Assembly: GCF_030161375.1 (NCBI RefSeq)
Contig: NZ_BSSQ01000027.1
Span: forward strand, 1-47,707
Origin: Paenibacillus glycanilyticus
GTDB lineage: Bacteria > Bacillota > Bacilli > Paenibacillales > Paenibacillaceae
DNA length: 47,707 bases
Direction of reading: 5' to 3'
Part shown: piece after piece, positions 25,144-33,983 of the stretch
How the letters are laid out: every line of letters starts with the position of its first letter
How positions within the stretch are numbered: the first letter of the stretch is position 1
Notes under the pieces: model-generated
What the model saw: only the letters and a program-made list of their open reading frames with translations
What the model was told of the DNA's origin: nothing
Databases searched by the model: none
Made by a program: the position numbers and the translations under genes

Positions 25144-26022
25144 CTATTCGTAGTGAACCCATTTTTTCTGGAATGCAAATTGAATGCCGGTAAGCGCAAG
25201 GTTAATGACTAGCAATATGTTGATAATGGCAGCGCCGTAATTGCGATCATTATAAATGAAGCTGTTTTGGTAATAGGCGTACACAAGCGAGCGAACCGAC
25301 GGAAGCGCGACATTCGTCTTCCCAATAATCAAATAGATAGAGTCGAAGATTTGCGTAGCTCCAATAAATAGAATGATGCTTGTGAAAAAGAGCGTTGGCG
25401 TCAGCATCGGAATGGTAATATACCGGAACTTGTTAAATCGCTTGGCGCCGTCGATATCCGATGCTTCATACAGCGACTTCGGAATCCCTTGCAACCCCGC
25501 GAGAATGAGCAGCATATTCATGCCGATTGCGCCCCACACGCCAACGATAACGAGTACAAGCATGGCATAATTCCCATTAGACAACCAAGCGATGCGCGTG
25601 CCAAGCAAGTGATTGACAAGCCCAAAATCCTGAGCGAACAAGACCACCCATACCATGGCCGCCGCGGCAGGCATCGTCACTTGCGGCAGGAAAAAGATAA
25701 CGCGGTAAAGGGAAACCCCTTTGATTTTCGTATTCAGCAGGACGGCAAACAAGGTAGAGAGCACGAGGGTAATGGGCACAAACATAACCACATATAACAA
25801 GGTGTTGCGCAGATTCTGCCAAAACTCTTCATCGCGGAATAACTTCGCGTAATTATCTAATCCAACCCAAGTATTGACGGTTCCGAAATTTGAAGAATGC
25901 TGGAATCCCAGCAGGATCGATTGGATAACCGGCCAACCCCAGAAAACCATTGTGCCGATGAGAGTTGGCGCAATCATGAAATAGGCCCACACATATCTGC
26001 TTCTGGAATGCAATCTCACCAC
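25144..26022 (-). CDS. Sugar ABC importer, permease (MalF/UgpA type)
   Basis: A 292-residue permease with an N-terminal cytoplasmic tail and about six membrane helices. AYFMIAPTLIGTMVFWGWPV is the typical first helix, VGLDNYAKLF the following loop, and YEASDIDGAKRFNKFRYITIPML the EAA loop (about 200-222). It pairs with the MalG-type permease downstream to form the channel of a CUT1 importer. The start is uncertain: tandem GTG codons at 26022 and 26019 are closely preceded by AGGGA, while TTG 26013 has better spacing (8 bases from GGGAG). The gene lies between the binding protein and the second permease in one operon. Confidence 0.92.
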   Translation of the reverse strand: MVRLHSRSRYVWAYFMIAPTLIGTMVFWGWPVIQSILLGFQHSSNFGTVNTWVGLDNYAKLFRDEEFWQNLRNTLLYVVMFVPITLVLSTLFAVLLNTKIKGVSLYRVIFFLPQVTMPAAAAMVWVVLFAQDFGLVNHLLGTRIAWLSNGNYAMLVLVIVGVWGAIGMNMLLILAGLQGIPKSLYEASDIDGAKRFNKFRYITIPMLTPTLFFTSIILFIGATQIFDSIYLIIGKTNVALPSVRSLVYAYYQNSFIYNDRNYGAAIINILLVINLALTGIQFAFQKKWVHYE

Positions 26023-26091
26023 TCCCTATTCATGAGAGACGTTCCTATTCCAAGGAACGTCTCCTGAATGATTTATATTGTTGTTCGATGC

Positions 26092-27432
26092 TTATTTCGA
26101 GTCGGCAATTGCTTGATTCATCATCTCGGCAACTTTCTTCGCGCCTTCTTCTACGGAAATCGCTCCGCCCCATACCTGCGACATGATCTCAGGCTCTTTC
26201 GCGAACCATACGGAGTACGCCGTCGAACCGCTTGGATAAGGCGTTGCGTCCGCTACTTGCTCGGTGAATACTTTCAGATTCAGGTTTGGTCTCGATGCCA
26301 GCCATGCATCCTGCGTTCCGTTGAATGCCGGAATAGCCGCGCCCATTTGCGCCGTAATTTCCGCCGCTTTCTGCGATCCGAGGAATTTCAGGAACAGCCA
26401 AGCTTCTTCCTTGTTCTTGCCGCTTGCGGACATTACGTTGCCCAGACCGTTAATGATATTGGCTCTTTTTGCTTTGCCCATCGGCAATTTCGCCCAATCC
26501 CATTTGCCTTTGATAATGTCGCTGCTGTCAATATCGCTGATCCGCCACGAACCGTCGAAGATCATCGCCAATTTGCCGGACTTGAACATCTCCGTTGCTT
26601 CCATATCCGTCATTTGTTGATGCGTAGGAGAAGCGCCGTCAACCGTCATTTGATAACGGGCTTGCAAAGCTTCGATCGAAGCCGGATCATCGTAGCCCGA
26701 CTTGCTCATGTCATCGGTAATGATTTTGCCGCCGTTAGCGAGGATATCGTTCCAATAGCCGGTTTGCGTGTCCATCTTTGCGCCAAATCCATAGATGCCT
26801 TTGTCAGGTTGGCTCAGTTGCTTAGCAACCTCGGCCAGCTTCGCATAAGTCCAAGTGTCGTCCGGATAAGCGATTCCCGCTTGATCGAACAGCTCTTTGT
26901 TATAAGCTAGGCCAATCGTGTCGAAATCTTTGGGAATACCGTAGTTCTCGCCGTTCAGCGTATAGATGGAAGCCAGATTCGCGGCATAATCATTAAGATT
27001 AATCTCACCGGCTTCTACTTTGCTTGTGATTGGCTCAAGGAATTTACCCGATGCGTAAGTAACGAATTGGCCGCCGTGCATCCAGAACACGTCAGGCAAA
27101 GTTCCCGCAGGAGCGGCAGCCGACATTTTTGTCCAGTAATCTCCCCAAGGGATAACTTCGACCTTCACTTTAATGTTAGGATTTTGTGCCGTGAACTCTT
27201 TCGCGATCGCTTCCATAGCCGGCTGCTGGATTTTATCCCAGATTGCATAAGTAATCGTTACGTCTTTCTTCGGCGCTTCCGTTGCTTCCCCGGCACCTGC
27301 ATTGTTGCTCGCGCTGTTCTCCGGTTTGTTGTTTGGCGCGTTGTTCGAGTTGTTGCCGCATGCGGCGGTGATTAAGGATAAAATCATCATGACAGCCACT
27401 AACAGGAATGAAAATTTGTTTCTTCTCACCAT
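26092..27432 (-). CDS. Sugar ABC importer, solute-binding lipoprotein
   Basis: A 446-residue extracellular binding protein of family 1. The signal peptide ends in lipobox ITAAC, so Cys25 would be lipidated, followed by an Asn/Ala-rich linker to ~50. The mature part has PEDTWTYAKLAEVAKQL-like and DGSWRISDI blocks typical of oligosaccharide binders. A longer frame runs to 27477 through an operator site, but AGGGGG 7 bases before ATG 27432 settles the start. It heads the importer operon (binding protein, MalF, MalG). A TTGCGCAA operator lies at 27470-27477, and the divergent GH31 gene shares the intergenic region. The sugar is unknown. Confidence 0.93.
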   Translation of the reverse strand: MVRRNKFSFLLVAVMMILSLITAACGNNSNNAPNNKPENSASNNAGAGEATEAPKKDVTITYAIWDKIQQPAMEAIAKEFTAQNPNIKVKVEVIPWGDYWTKMSAAAPAGTLPDVFWMHGGQFVTYASGKFLEPITSKVEAGEINLNDYAANLASIYTLNGENYGIPKDFDTIGLAYNKELFDQAGIAYPDDTWTYAKLAEVAKQLSQPDKGIYGFGAKMDTQTGYWNDILANGGKIITDDMSKSGYDDPASIEALQARYQMTVDGASPTHQQMTDMEATEMFKSGKLAMIFDGSWRISDIDSSDIIKGKWDWAKLPMGKAKRANIINGLGNVMSASGKNKEEAWLFLKFLGSQKAAEITAQMGAAIPAFNGTQDAWLASRPNLNLKVFTEQVADATPYPSGSTAYSVWFAKEPEIMSQVWGGAISVEEGAKKVAEMMNQAIADSK

Positions 27433-27469
27433 TTGACATCCCCCTAATAAATTGTTTAGGCAAAATTTT

Positions 27470-27492
27470 TTGCGCAAACTTTAAGTTTGCAT
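27470..27492. promoter_or_regulatory. LacI-type operator upstream of the binding-protein gene
   Basis: TTGCGCAA (27470-27477) is a perfect palindrome with the central CG preferred by LacI-family repressors. It overlaps a second perfect palindrome, GCAAACTT-T-AAGTTTGC (27474-27490). AAGTTTGCAT (27483-27492) recurs at 27592-27601. The site lies 38 bases before the lipoprotein start codon. Confidence 0.7.
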
Positions 27493-27595
27493 CGCCTCTT
27501 GCCTCTTTACATGGATTAGTTTAAACGATAACTATACCCGCTTTAAATGCCACTTTTTTAAGATTTCATGCCTAAATGTTAAGGTGAAAAAAAGT

Positions 27596-27641
27596 TTGCA
27601 TTCAATTCTAGAACGCTCCATAATAATAAATAATTGCGCAA
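27596..27641 (+). promoter_or_regulatory. Promoter and operator of the GH31 gene
   Basis: TTGCAT (27596-27601), a 17-base spacer and CATAAT (27619-27624) form a good sigma-A promoter. TTGCGCAA (27634-27641) lies where transcription should start, a classic repression position. The LacI protein coded at 33984-34997 is the likely binder. Confidence 0.75.
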
Positions 27642-27674
27642 ATAATTTCATTAAACCGATTGGGAGTGTCTGCG

Positions 27675-29213
27675 ATGACGATTACGGTACTGCAAAGAGA
27701 GCCTGGCGAGTTCTGGTGGGGAGGCGTTATAAACGAAGGACATCTGATGCCGTTTGGCGAAGGAACGCATTCGCGCGATATACGAATGACGGATGATAAT
27801 CAAGCTGCCCCCTTATTGCTTTCTAGCCGGGGAAGATATATTTGGTGCGAGGAGCCGTTTTCTTTCAACTTTGATCATGAAGGCTACCTCAAGATCGACC
27901 ACGAGCAGAAGCTCGACATTGAAGAAGGTCATGTCAACCTTCAAGGCGCTTACCTCCATGCAAGCAGCAAGCACTTCCCGCCTTCCGGCGATACGCCTGA
28001 CAAGCTGGCCTTTACGGCTCCGCAATACTGCACATGGGTAGAGATGTTCTATGAACCAACGCAGGAGAAACTTCTTCATTATGCTAAATCAATTATCGAG
28101 AACGGCATGCCTCCCGGCGTGTTAATCATTGACGATAACTGGATGCAGGATTATGGAACCTGGGACTTTGAGAAGCATCGCTTCCCCGATCCCGCTGGGA
28201 TGATTGCGTCTCTGCACGAGTTAGGGTTCAAAATCATGCTGTGGGTATGCCCGTATGTAAGCCCGGACAGCATCACGTTCCGGCAATTGCAGCGCAAAGG
28301 CTACTTAATGAAGGATGCGGACGGAACGCCTATCCTGCGGAGATGGTGGAATGGGTACAGTGCGGTTGTTGATTATACCAGCACGGATGGAGCTGCCTGG
28401 TTCAAGCAGCAGCTGGACAGGCTGACCCAAGATTATGGCGTGGACGGCTTCAAGCTTGACGCGGGCGAGCCTATTCTGCCTTCCCTGCACAATGACGTAA
28501 CGCAAGAGGTTGCGTGGTCGCGCCCCCTGCTCCAGATGGAAGATTGCCAGTCTTATGCCGAGCTCGGGATCGGTTACTCCCTTAGCGAATTGCGCATGAG
28601 CTGGAAGCTTGGCGGCCAAGCGCTCATTCAGCGGCAGCGCGATAAAGCGCATGCGTGGGATGCGGGCGGACTTGGCGGATTAATTCCGAACGCGATCGCC
28701 CAAGGGCTGATGGGTTATGCCTATAATTGTCCCGATATGATTGGCGGGGGGCTCGATGGAGACATCAACTCGCCGGATTTTCATTTCGATTCCGAGCTGT
28801 TCGTCCGTTCGGTGCAATGTTCGGCCTTATTCCCAGCCATGCAATTCTCCATGGCGCCTTGGCGCGTTCTGAATGGCGAAGAATTATCCTGGTGCATGGA
28901 CGCCGTACGGATCCGGACGAAGTTAGGTCCTCTGATCTCCGAATTGGCGAGCGAAGCTGCCGAGTCTGGACTTCCCATCATGCGCAGCATGGAGTTCGTC
29001 TATCCGCAGCAAGGTTATCATATGGTTAAAGATCAATTCCTGGTAGGCGACTCCATTCTCGTAGCCCCGGTCATTACCAAAGGTCAGCGGAGCCGGGTCA
29101 TCCAGTTCCCTGAAGGCCGCTGGCTCGGCGATGACGAGAGCATCGTCGAAGGACCTGTCCGGCTAGAAGTCGAAGCACCGCTGTCCCGCTTGCCATGGTA
29201 TCGGAAATTATAA
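27675..29213 (+). CDS. GH31-family glycosidase
   Basis: A 512-residue cytoplasmic enzyme of glycoside hydrolase family 31, retaining alpha-glycosidases with a TIM barrel. The nucleophile block is DGFKLDAGEP with Asp262. Asp329 in HAWDAGGLGG is the probable acid/base. GVLIIDDNWMQDYGTW and KIMLWVCPYVSPDS are typical earlier strands. It is shorter than classic GH31 (700+ residues), with a brief N-terminal sandwich, closer to the MYORG-like group, some members of which act on alpha-galactosides. No signal peptide, so it would act on imported sugar. GGGAG 8 bases before ATG 27675 sets the start. The oxidoreductase gene follows 25 bases later. Confidence 0.88.
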   Translation: MTITVLQREPGEFWWGGVINEGHLMPFGEGTHSRDIRMTDDNQAAPLLLSSRGRYIWCEEPFSFNFDHEGYLKIDHEQKLDIEEGHVNLQGAYLHASSKHFPPSGDTPDKLAFTAPQYCTWVEMFYEPTQEKLLHYAKSIIENGMPPGVLIIDDNWMQDYGTWDFEKHRFPDPAGMIASLHELGFKIMLWVCPYVSPDSITFRQLQRKGYLMKDADGTPILRRWWNGYSAVVDYTSTDGAAWFKQQLDRLTQDYGVDGFKLDAGEPILPSLHNDVTQEVAWSRPLLQMEDCQSYAELGIGYSLSELRMSWKLGGQALIQRQRDKAHAWDAGGLGGLIPNAIAQGLMGYAYNCPDMIGGGLDGDINSPDFHFDSELFVRSVQCSALFPAMQFSMAPWRVLNGEELSWCMDAVRIRTKLGPLISELASEAAESGLPIMRSMEFVYPQQGYHMVKDQFLVGDSILVAPVITKGQRSRVIQFPEGRWLGDDESIVEGPVRLEVEAPLSRLPWYRKL

Positions 29214-29238
29214 ATCGTTATTGCGAGGAGATCATCCT

Positions 29239-30528
29239 ATGAAAACAATCAAATTAGCCGTAATAGGAGCAGGAGCGCGCGGGTTCTTAGCGTATATGCC
29301 TTATGTGCAGCGATTTCCGCGAGAGGTAGAGATCGTTGCCGTTGCCGAACCAAACGAGGAGCGAAGACAGCGGTTTGAGGAAGCTTTTAACCTAGGTGCC
29401 GAACAGCTCTACTCCACTTGGGAGGAGCTGCTGAGTCAGCCAAAGCTTTGCGATGCCCTTCTGATCTGCACGCAAGACCAGATGCATTACGAACCTACGA
29501 TCGCCGCTCTCCGCAAAGGGTATCATGTGTTGCTCGAGAAGCCGATGTCGAGTAGTCCGAGCGAATGCGTGGAGATGGAGAAAGTCGCCCGTGAAGAAGG
29601 TCGCCTGTTATCGATCTGCCACGTGTCGAGATACACCCCGTTCTGGCAAACGATGAAACGGCTCGTTAGCGAAGGTTCGATTGGAGAGATCATGTCCATT
29701 CAGCATAACGAAAACGTCGGTTACCTCCATTATGCCCATAGCTTTGTCCGGGGCAATTGGCGGAACGACGAGCTTTCCAGCCCGATGATATTGGCCAAAT
29801 CCTGTCACGACATGGACCTCATTCGCTGGCTTGTTGATGCGGATTGCTCGAAGGTCAGCTCCTTTGGATCGCTTGGCCACTTCCGGATTGAGAATGCGCC
29901 AGCCGGTTCGACCGACCGGTGCACGGATGGCTGCGAAGTTGAATCCTCCTGTCCGTACTCGGCCTTGCGGTTCTATATGCAAGACCTTAAATCCAATCCG
30001 TTTGCGGCTCTTATAGCCGATCCTCCTACCGAAACTAACCGAATGAACGCCATCCTGTCCGGTCCTTATGGCAAATGCGTTTATCGGACGGACAATAATG
30101 TCGTGGATCATCAAACGGTCAATATGGAATTCGAGAATGGCGTTACCGTGATGTTCAGCATGAGCGGGTTTACGCGCGATATTAACCGGATCGTTCAAAT
30201 CATGGGTACCAAAGGAGAGATTCGCGGCGATTTGTTAAACGGGCGTATCGAACTTTTCGAATTTTCAACCGGCACCCAGTCTGTCATTCAAATTCCAAAT
30301 AACCAAAGCGGTCATCAAGGAGGAGACGACGGGATTATGAGGCAATTCGTGTCCGACCTCCGGCATGAACGCTATTCCGGCACTTTAACCTCGGCGCAAG
30401 CCTCGCTGGAAAGCCATTTGATGGCTTTTGCCGCCGAGAGTTCCAGGCTGAATGGCGGCGCCGTTGTCGAGATGAAGCAATTCCGCGAGTCGCTTGCACC
30501 GGCCTCGCCAAGCAACGCCGCTGTATGA
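29239..30528 (+). CDS. Gfo/Idh/MocA-family NAD(P)-dependent oxidoreductase
   Basis: A 429-residue dehydrogenase. The Rossmann fold begins with VIGAGARG (about 6-13), EKP (100-102) is the family motif, and KSCHDMDLIRW carries the probable catalytic His190. A Cys cluster, C-x3-C-x5-C (DRCTDGCEVESSC, about residues 231-243), may bind metal or brace the substrate lid. Members oxidise or reduce sugar hydroxyls and keto-sugars. GAGGAG 8 bases before ATG 29239 supports the start; an upstream alternative at 29221 lacks a ribosome site. It is co-transcribed with GH31 and ends at a strong terminator, so it probably acts on the sugar that GH31 releases. Confidence 0.9.
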   Translation: MKTIKLAVIGAGARGFLAYMPYVQRFPREVEIVAVAEPNEERRQRFEEAFNLGAEQLYSTWEELLSQPKLCDALLICTQDQMHYEPTIAALRKGYHVLLEKPMSSSPSECVEMEKVAREEGRLLSICHVSRYTPFWQTMKRLVSEGSIGEIMSIQHNENVGYLHYAHSFVRGNWRNDELSSPMILAKSCHDMDLIRWLVDADCSKVSSFGSLGHFRIENAPAGSTDRCTDGCEVESSCPYSALRFYMQDLKSNPFAALIADPPTETNRMNAILSGPYGKCVYRTDNNVVDHQTVNMEFENGVTVMFSMSGFTRDINRIVQIMGTKGEIRGDLLNGRIELFEFSTGTQSVIQIPNNQSGHQGGDDGIMRQFVSDLRHERYSGTLTSAQASLESHLMAFAAESSRLNGGAVVEMKQFRESLAPASPSNAAV

Positions 30529-30577
30529 GAAAGTGACTGTATGCAACCCAACATGACTCACAAGCTTGAGCCAACAC

Positions 30578-30627
30578 AAAAAGAGGTGTCCCATAAGTCA
30601 TGAAAATGACGATGGGCACCTCTTTTT
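30578..30627 (+). terminator. Terminator of the GH31-oxidoreductase operon
   Basis: AAAAAGAGGTGTCCCAT (30578-30594) pairs with ATGGGCACCTCTTTTT (30612-30627), with one bulge, ending in a T run. The A run on the other side may allow use from the minus strand too. Confidence 0.85.
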
Positions 30628-30650
30628 AACTAGGTTAAACAGCAGCCTGC

Positions 30651-30806
30651 GCATTAAATGTTCTTCCGATCGCCATTGCTCAGGGATTCCTTGAATTAAT
30701 ATTTTTAGAGGTAGGGAATCCCTGAGCAAAAGCGAACGCTTCAAAGCTTTCTGAAAGAAAGCTACCTCGTAAGCATGAGCTTCGCTTCTCCAGAATCATT
30801 TAATGC
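30651..30806. repeat. Folded intergenic element with terminal inverted repeats
   Basis: A ~156-base stretch between convergent genes has outer inverted ends, GCATTAAATG-TTCT (30651-30664) and AGAATCATTTAATGC (30792-30806). Inside, GCTCAGGGATTCC (30678-30690) pairs perfectly with GGAATCCCTGAGC (30715-30727), and AAGCTTTC-TGAAAGAAAGC adds a third stem. No reading frame fits. It could be a miniature inverted-repeat element, a structured RNA or a double terminator. Confidence 0.5.
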
Positions 30807-30870
30807 TCCGTCTGCCCTTCACCTATTATAAATTTACTGATGGATCCGTTCTAGCGAGCGAACCGCTTCG

Positions 30871-33807
30871 TTATTCAAAACGAATCTCGTCAATCCAGAC
30901 CGTGCTGTTGCCCCCATGCCAGAATGTCATCGTTAATTGTCCTGGGCTGCTGCGGTCTACGCCATTGGCCGCCAAATCAATTTGGAGATCCTTATAGCTT
31001 GTTGTTACGGTGTCCCCGCTGAAATTCCCCAGCGTCTTCGTCACTCCGCCGATCGTAAGCTGCATATGGCTCTGCTCGCCGCCGTTTGCGCCTTTGATGC
31101 GAATGATCATCTTCGAGTAGCTGCCGATGTTCTGAGTAATATCCGTGCCTAACCAGCCGTTATTGTTATACTCCAGCTTCAATGCCCCGGAATCAATAAC
31201 GCCCGCATTATTGACGAAGCTGTTAGCGCCCGCCCACTTGCCAAGGTCATTGCTTCCCGGCCAGCTTGGCGAGTTGTCGAAGTTGTCGAGAAGCAAGGCG
31301 GTTGTTCCTCCTGCGGCGTTTGTCGTGACGTTAGCCGCTGCGCTAGCCGCCGACAGATTGCCCGCCGCATCCTTTGCTTTTACCGTATACGAGTAGGCCG
31401 TGCTGGCACTTAATCCGCTATCCGTAAAGCTGGTGGCCGTTGAGGTGCCGGCTTGATTCCCGTTTCGGTAGATCACATATTGGGTAACGCCGACATTATC
31501 CGTCGAAGCGCTCCAGGTTAAGCTGACGGTACTGGCGGATTTACCGGATACGCTCACATTCGACGGTGCTGTTGGCGCCTGCGTATCACCGCTGCTTCCT
31601 CCTCCGCCGCTGATCTGAATGCGGTCAAAGTCCGGTGCCCATCCTGACGGGTTCGAGAAATGGATCGTGTTATTGCCAGCATTCAGCTGCACTTGCGTCT
31701 GCACGGTGCCAACCGTCGTCCAGCTTCCCGTGCTTGGCAGGCTTAGCGTAACGGGAGATCCGCCGTTAACCCGCACTTGGGCGGAACGAGCCTCGCCGCT
31801 AAGATAAGAGACGGTCATCGTATATGTCCCCGCCGCCGACGCGTTTACTCCGTTGAATTGCAAAGTACCGTCGTTGTTGCCGACATACCCTACTTTGGAG
31901 CCGCCTGAACAAGTGCTGCAAGCAGAAATAACAGCCGCTCCAGTCCGCGTATTGGCTGAAGCTTCCGCTTCATAAGTTGTCGTTGTTCCGCCTCCGCCGG
32001 AAGCGTTCGTGGTCGCATTAACCGAACTGCTTGCGCCCGATACGTTCCCCGCTCCGTCCTTTGCCCTGACGGTGTAGCTGTAATTCGTGCTTGGACTTAA
32101 GCCCGTATCCGTAAAGCTTGTTCCGGTCGCGGAGCCCGCCAGCGTCCCCCCGCGATACACATCATAACCCGTTACGCCTACGTTGTCGGTCGAAGCCGAC
32201 CAGGTCAGGCTAACGCTATTCGCGGTTGTTCCGCTTACCGCCACATTCCCCGGCACGCTTGGCGCCTGCGCATCCGTGCTTCCTCCGCCGCTGTACCCGC
32301 CATCATACGCCGTTTGAGTCAAGCTATAAGATAACGTATTGTCCGGCTTCAGCAGATCAAAAGGCCCGATGTTCTGGTCAGCCGGGTCCATGCCGATTCC
32401 CACTTTGCCAAGCGGCGTTCGGCCGCCTGAGTAATAGTTCGTATTAGCGAATCTTGCGCTTGGCTTGTAGCCGTAAGGATCAAGAATGGATAGAGCCAGC
32501 GTGTACGTTCCTGCCGGCATATTGGATGGAATCGTAAACGCGCCGGTTACTTGCTGAACGGCAGGCGCCTGATTATATTGGCGCGTCGAGCTGTTCCAAT
32601 CGTCGCCTGGCATCCAGTTCCTAATGTCTACTCCGTTGAATATGCCTTTCCAAGCAACCGAACGATCGCTTCTCAGCAGGCTTGCTTCCACCGGCCAGTT
32701 ATAATAAAACGGAGCCGACCCTTTATTCACAACGGAGAAAGATACATTCATCGCTCCGCCAGGCGACACGTTGCCGGAATATGTAGCTTGGTTGATCACG
32801 AATTGATAGCCGAATTCCTTCTGCATCAATGCGGCGCCTTGCGACACGGCGGAATTGCCCGCATCGTACAGATCGATCCATCCGAGACTTGTTGTATGCG
32901 TTTTTTTGATCCAATCGATGACGTAGTTCCGGTGGTTTGGATCGCTTAACGTATCATCCGGCGAATCGCCCGGCTGAATTTGCTTTTGTCCCCAATCATA
33001 AGCAACCTCGCCGCCATTCACTTGCGTTCTCCATACGTTACGCGCAACAATCCCTTCCCCGCCCGACAGATCATCAATCAATGCGAAGGAGTCCCATAAG
33101 AAACCGAAGTTATAATTGGTGAAGGTATCGGGATACCGCACTTGGACCTTCTTGTTCTGAAAAGCCTGCGTAGCCGCGTCGCCTAACGCGGTCTGGAAAG
33201 CGAGCGGCATCCGGTCGGTCCCATCGGCTAGCTTATCCGGCCAAATATGATGCTCTCCCCAGTTCCCCCACAGTCCGAGCTCGACGTAAGCGACTCTCGG
33301 ATCGTTGTCCCAGGCTTGTCCAAGCTTCTGGATAAAAGCGGTCAAACGGTTTTTTAGCGTATCAGATGTCCACTGCGTCGCCACGTCGCCGTGAGGAACG
33401 CCTTGCGGCCAATATTCCCCGCCGTTCGGGTACACGATAAACACGCGAGGGATCACCTTTTTGTTCTGGCTTTCAATCCCGGCCCAGTTGGCATTGCTCC
33501 AGTCCTTGATTTTCTGAACGGAGTCGGAGGCCGCATTTTCCAAATCGGTGTATTTGATGTATTGCTTATACACGATCGCATACTCCTGATTGGAGAAGCT
33601 GGTGTCATTCATGAACCTGGTTGGCCGGAATCCTTTTAATGGATTTTTAAAAGCCTCCGGCGTTTCCGTTAAGTTAACCGTGATGGAACCTACCGCTGCT
33701 GATGCTTTCTCTTGAAACGGCAAAGCCAATGAACCTCCCGTCAATAAAACAAAAGACAATAAAACCGTAAACGCTTTCATAAGTGATCCTGAACGAGTGT
33801 TGCTCAT
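30871..33807 (-). CDS. Secreted DUF4832-family protein with FN3 and CBM modules
   Basis: A 978-residue secreted protein. Order: signal peptide (~1-37); a DUF4874/DUF4832-like unit (~45-510) starting at NPLKGF; FN3 (~512-602); CBM35-like module (~611-731); FN3 (~739-831); and a C-terminal binding-like module (~833-978) closely related to one in the giant SLH protein (shared GGVTKTLG and FSGDTVTTSYKDL). It has no SLH domains, so it is released or held by its modules. The putative catalytic pair is Glu185 (WGEHH) and Glu267 (GGE). GGGAGGG lies 7 bases before ATG 33807. The promoter carries a TTGCGCAA operator, and a cre-like site lies in the first codons. Confidence 0.9.
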   Translation of the reverse strand: MSNTRSGSLMKAFTVLLSFVLLTGGSLALPFQEKASAAVGSITVNLTETPEAFKNPLKGFRPTRFMNDTSFSNQEYAIVYKQYIKYTDLENAASDSVQKIKDWSNANWAGIESQNKKVIPRVFIVYPNGGEYWPQGVPHGDVATQWTSDTLKNRLTAFIQKLGQAWDNDPRVAYVELGLWGNWGEHHIWPDKLADGTDRMPLAFQTALGDAATQAFQNKKVQVRYPDTFTNYNFGFLWDSFALIDDLSGGEGIVARNVWRTQVNGGEVAYDWGQKQIQPGDSPDDTLSDPNHRNYVIDWIKKTHTTSLGWIDLYDAGNSAVSQGAALMQKEFGYQFVINQATYSGNVSPGGAMNVSFSVVNKGSAPFYYNWPVEASLLRSDRSVAWKGIFNGVDIRNWMPGDDWNSSTRQYNQAPAVQQVTGAFTIPSNMPAGTYTLALSILDPYGYKPSARFANTNYYSGGRTPLGKVGIGMDPADQNIGPFDLLKPDNTLSYSLTQTAYDGGYSGGGSTDAQAPSVPGNVAVSGTTANSVSLTWSASTDNVGVTGYDVYRGGTLAGSATGTSFTDTGLSPSTNYSYTVRAKDGAGNVSGASSSVNATTNASGGGGTTTTYEAEASANTRTGAAVISACSTCSGGSKVGYVGNNDGTLQFNGVNASAAGTYTMTVSYLSGEARSAQVRVNGGSPVTLSLPSTGSWTTVGTVQTQVQLNAGNNTIHFSNPSGWAPDFDRIQISGGGGSSGDTQAPTAPSNVSVSGKSASTVSLTWSASTDNVGVTQYVIYRNGNQAGTSTATSFTDSGLSASTAYSYTVKAKDAAGNLSAASAAANVTTNAAGGTTALLLDNFDNSPSWPGSNDLGKWAGANSFVNNAGVIDSGALKLEYNNNGWLGTDITQNIGSYSKMIIRIKGANGGEQSHMQLTIGGVTKTLGNFSGDTVTTSYKDLQIDLAANGVDRSSPGQLTMTFWHGGNSTVWIDEIRFE
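33766..33779. promoter_or_regulatory. cre-like site in the first codons
   Basis: On the minus strand TGAAAGCGTTTACG matches the cre consensus at 13 of 14 positions. It lies in codons ~10-14 of the secreted DUF4832 gene, a common position for roadblock repression by CcpA. Coding constraint could also explain it. Confidence 0.45.
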
Positions 33808-33840
33808 CAATCATCCCTCCCAGCGTATCTGTGCAAATAA

Positions 33841-33894
33841 GTTGCGCAACTATTTTGCGCTCTTAGTATATTCTACCAGCATTTACTTCGTCAA
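33841..33894 (-). promoter_or_regulatory. Promoter and operator of the secreted DUF4832 gene
   Basis: On the minus strand TTGACG (33894-33889), 18 bases, TATACT (33870-33865) form a strong sigma-A promoter. GTTGCGCAAC (33841-33850) is a perfect 10-base palindrome just after the expected start, with a half-site TTTTGCGC (33853-33860) in between. Confidence 0.8.
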
Positions 33895-33908
33895 CGATGA
33901 AGTTATAG

Positions 33909-33957
33909 AAAAACAAAAAAGCCGTACAACAGATCCTCTTAGATCTGTTGTACGGCT
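33909..33957 (-). terminator. Terminator of the lacI-type gene
   Basis: AGCCGTACAACAGATC (33920-33935) pairs perfectly with GATCTGTTGTACGGCT (33942-33957), 16 base pairs with a 6-base loop, followed on the minus strand by a U-rich run. It separates the repressor gene from the downstream promoter. Confidence 0.92.
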
Positions 33958-33983
33958 TCTAAATCCATTCGTTGGCGCGCCGT

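Noticed and set aside
27433..27477. Longer start of the binding lipoprotein through the operator
   Set aside because: It would use a TTG inside TTGCGCAA with no ribosome site and put 15 residues before a normal signal peptide.
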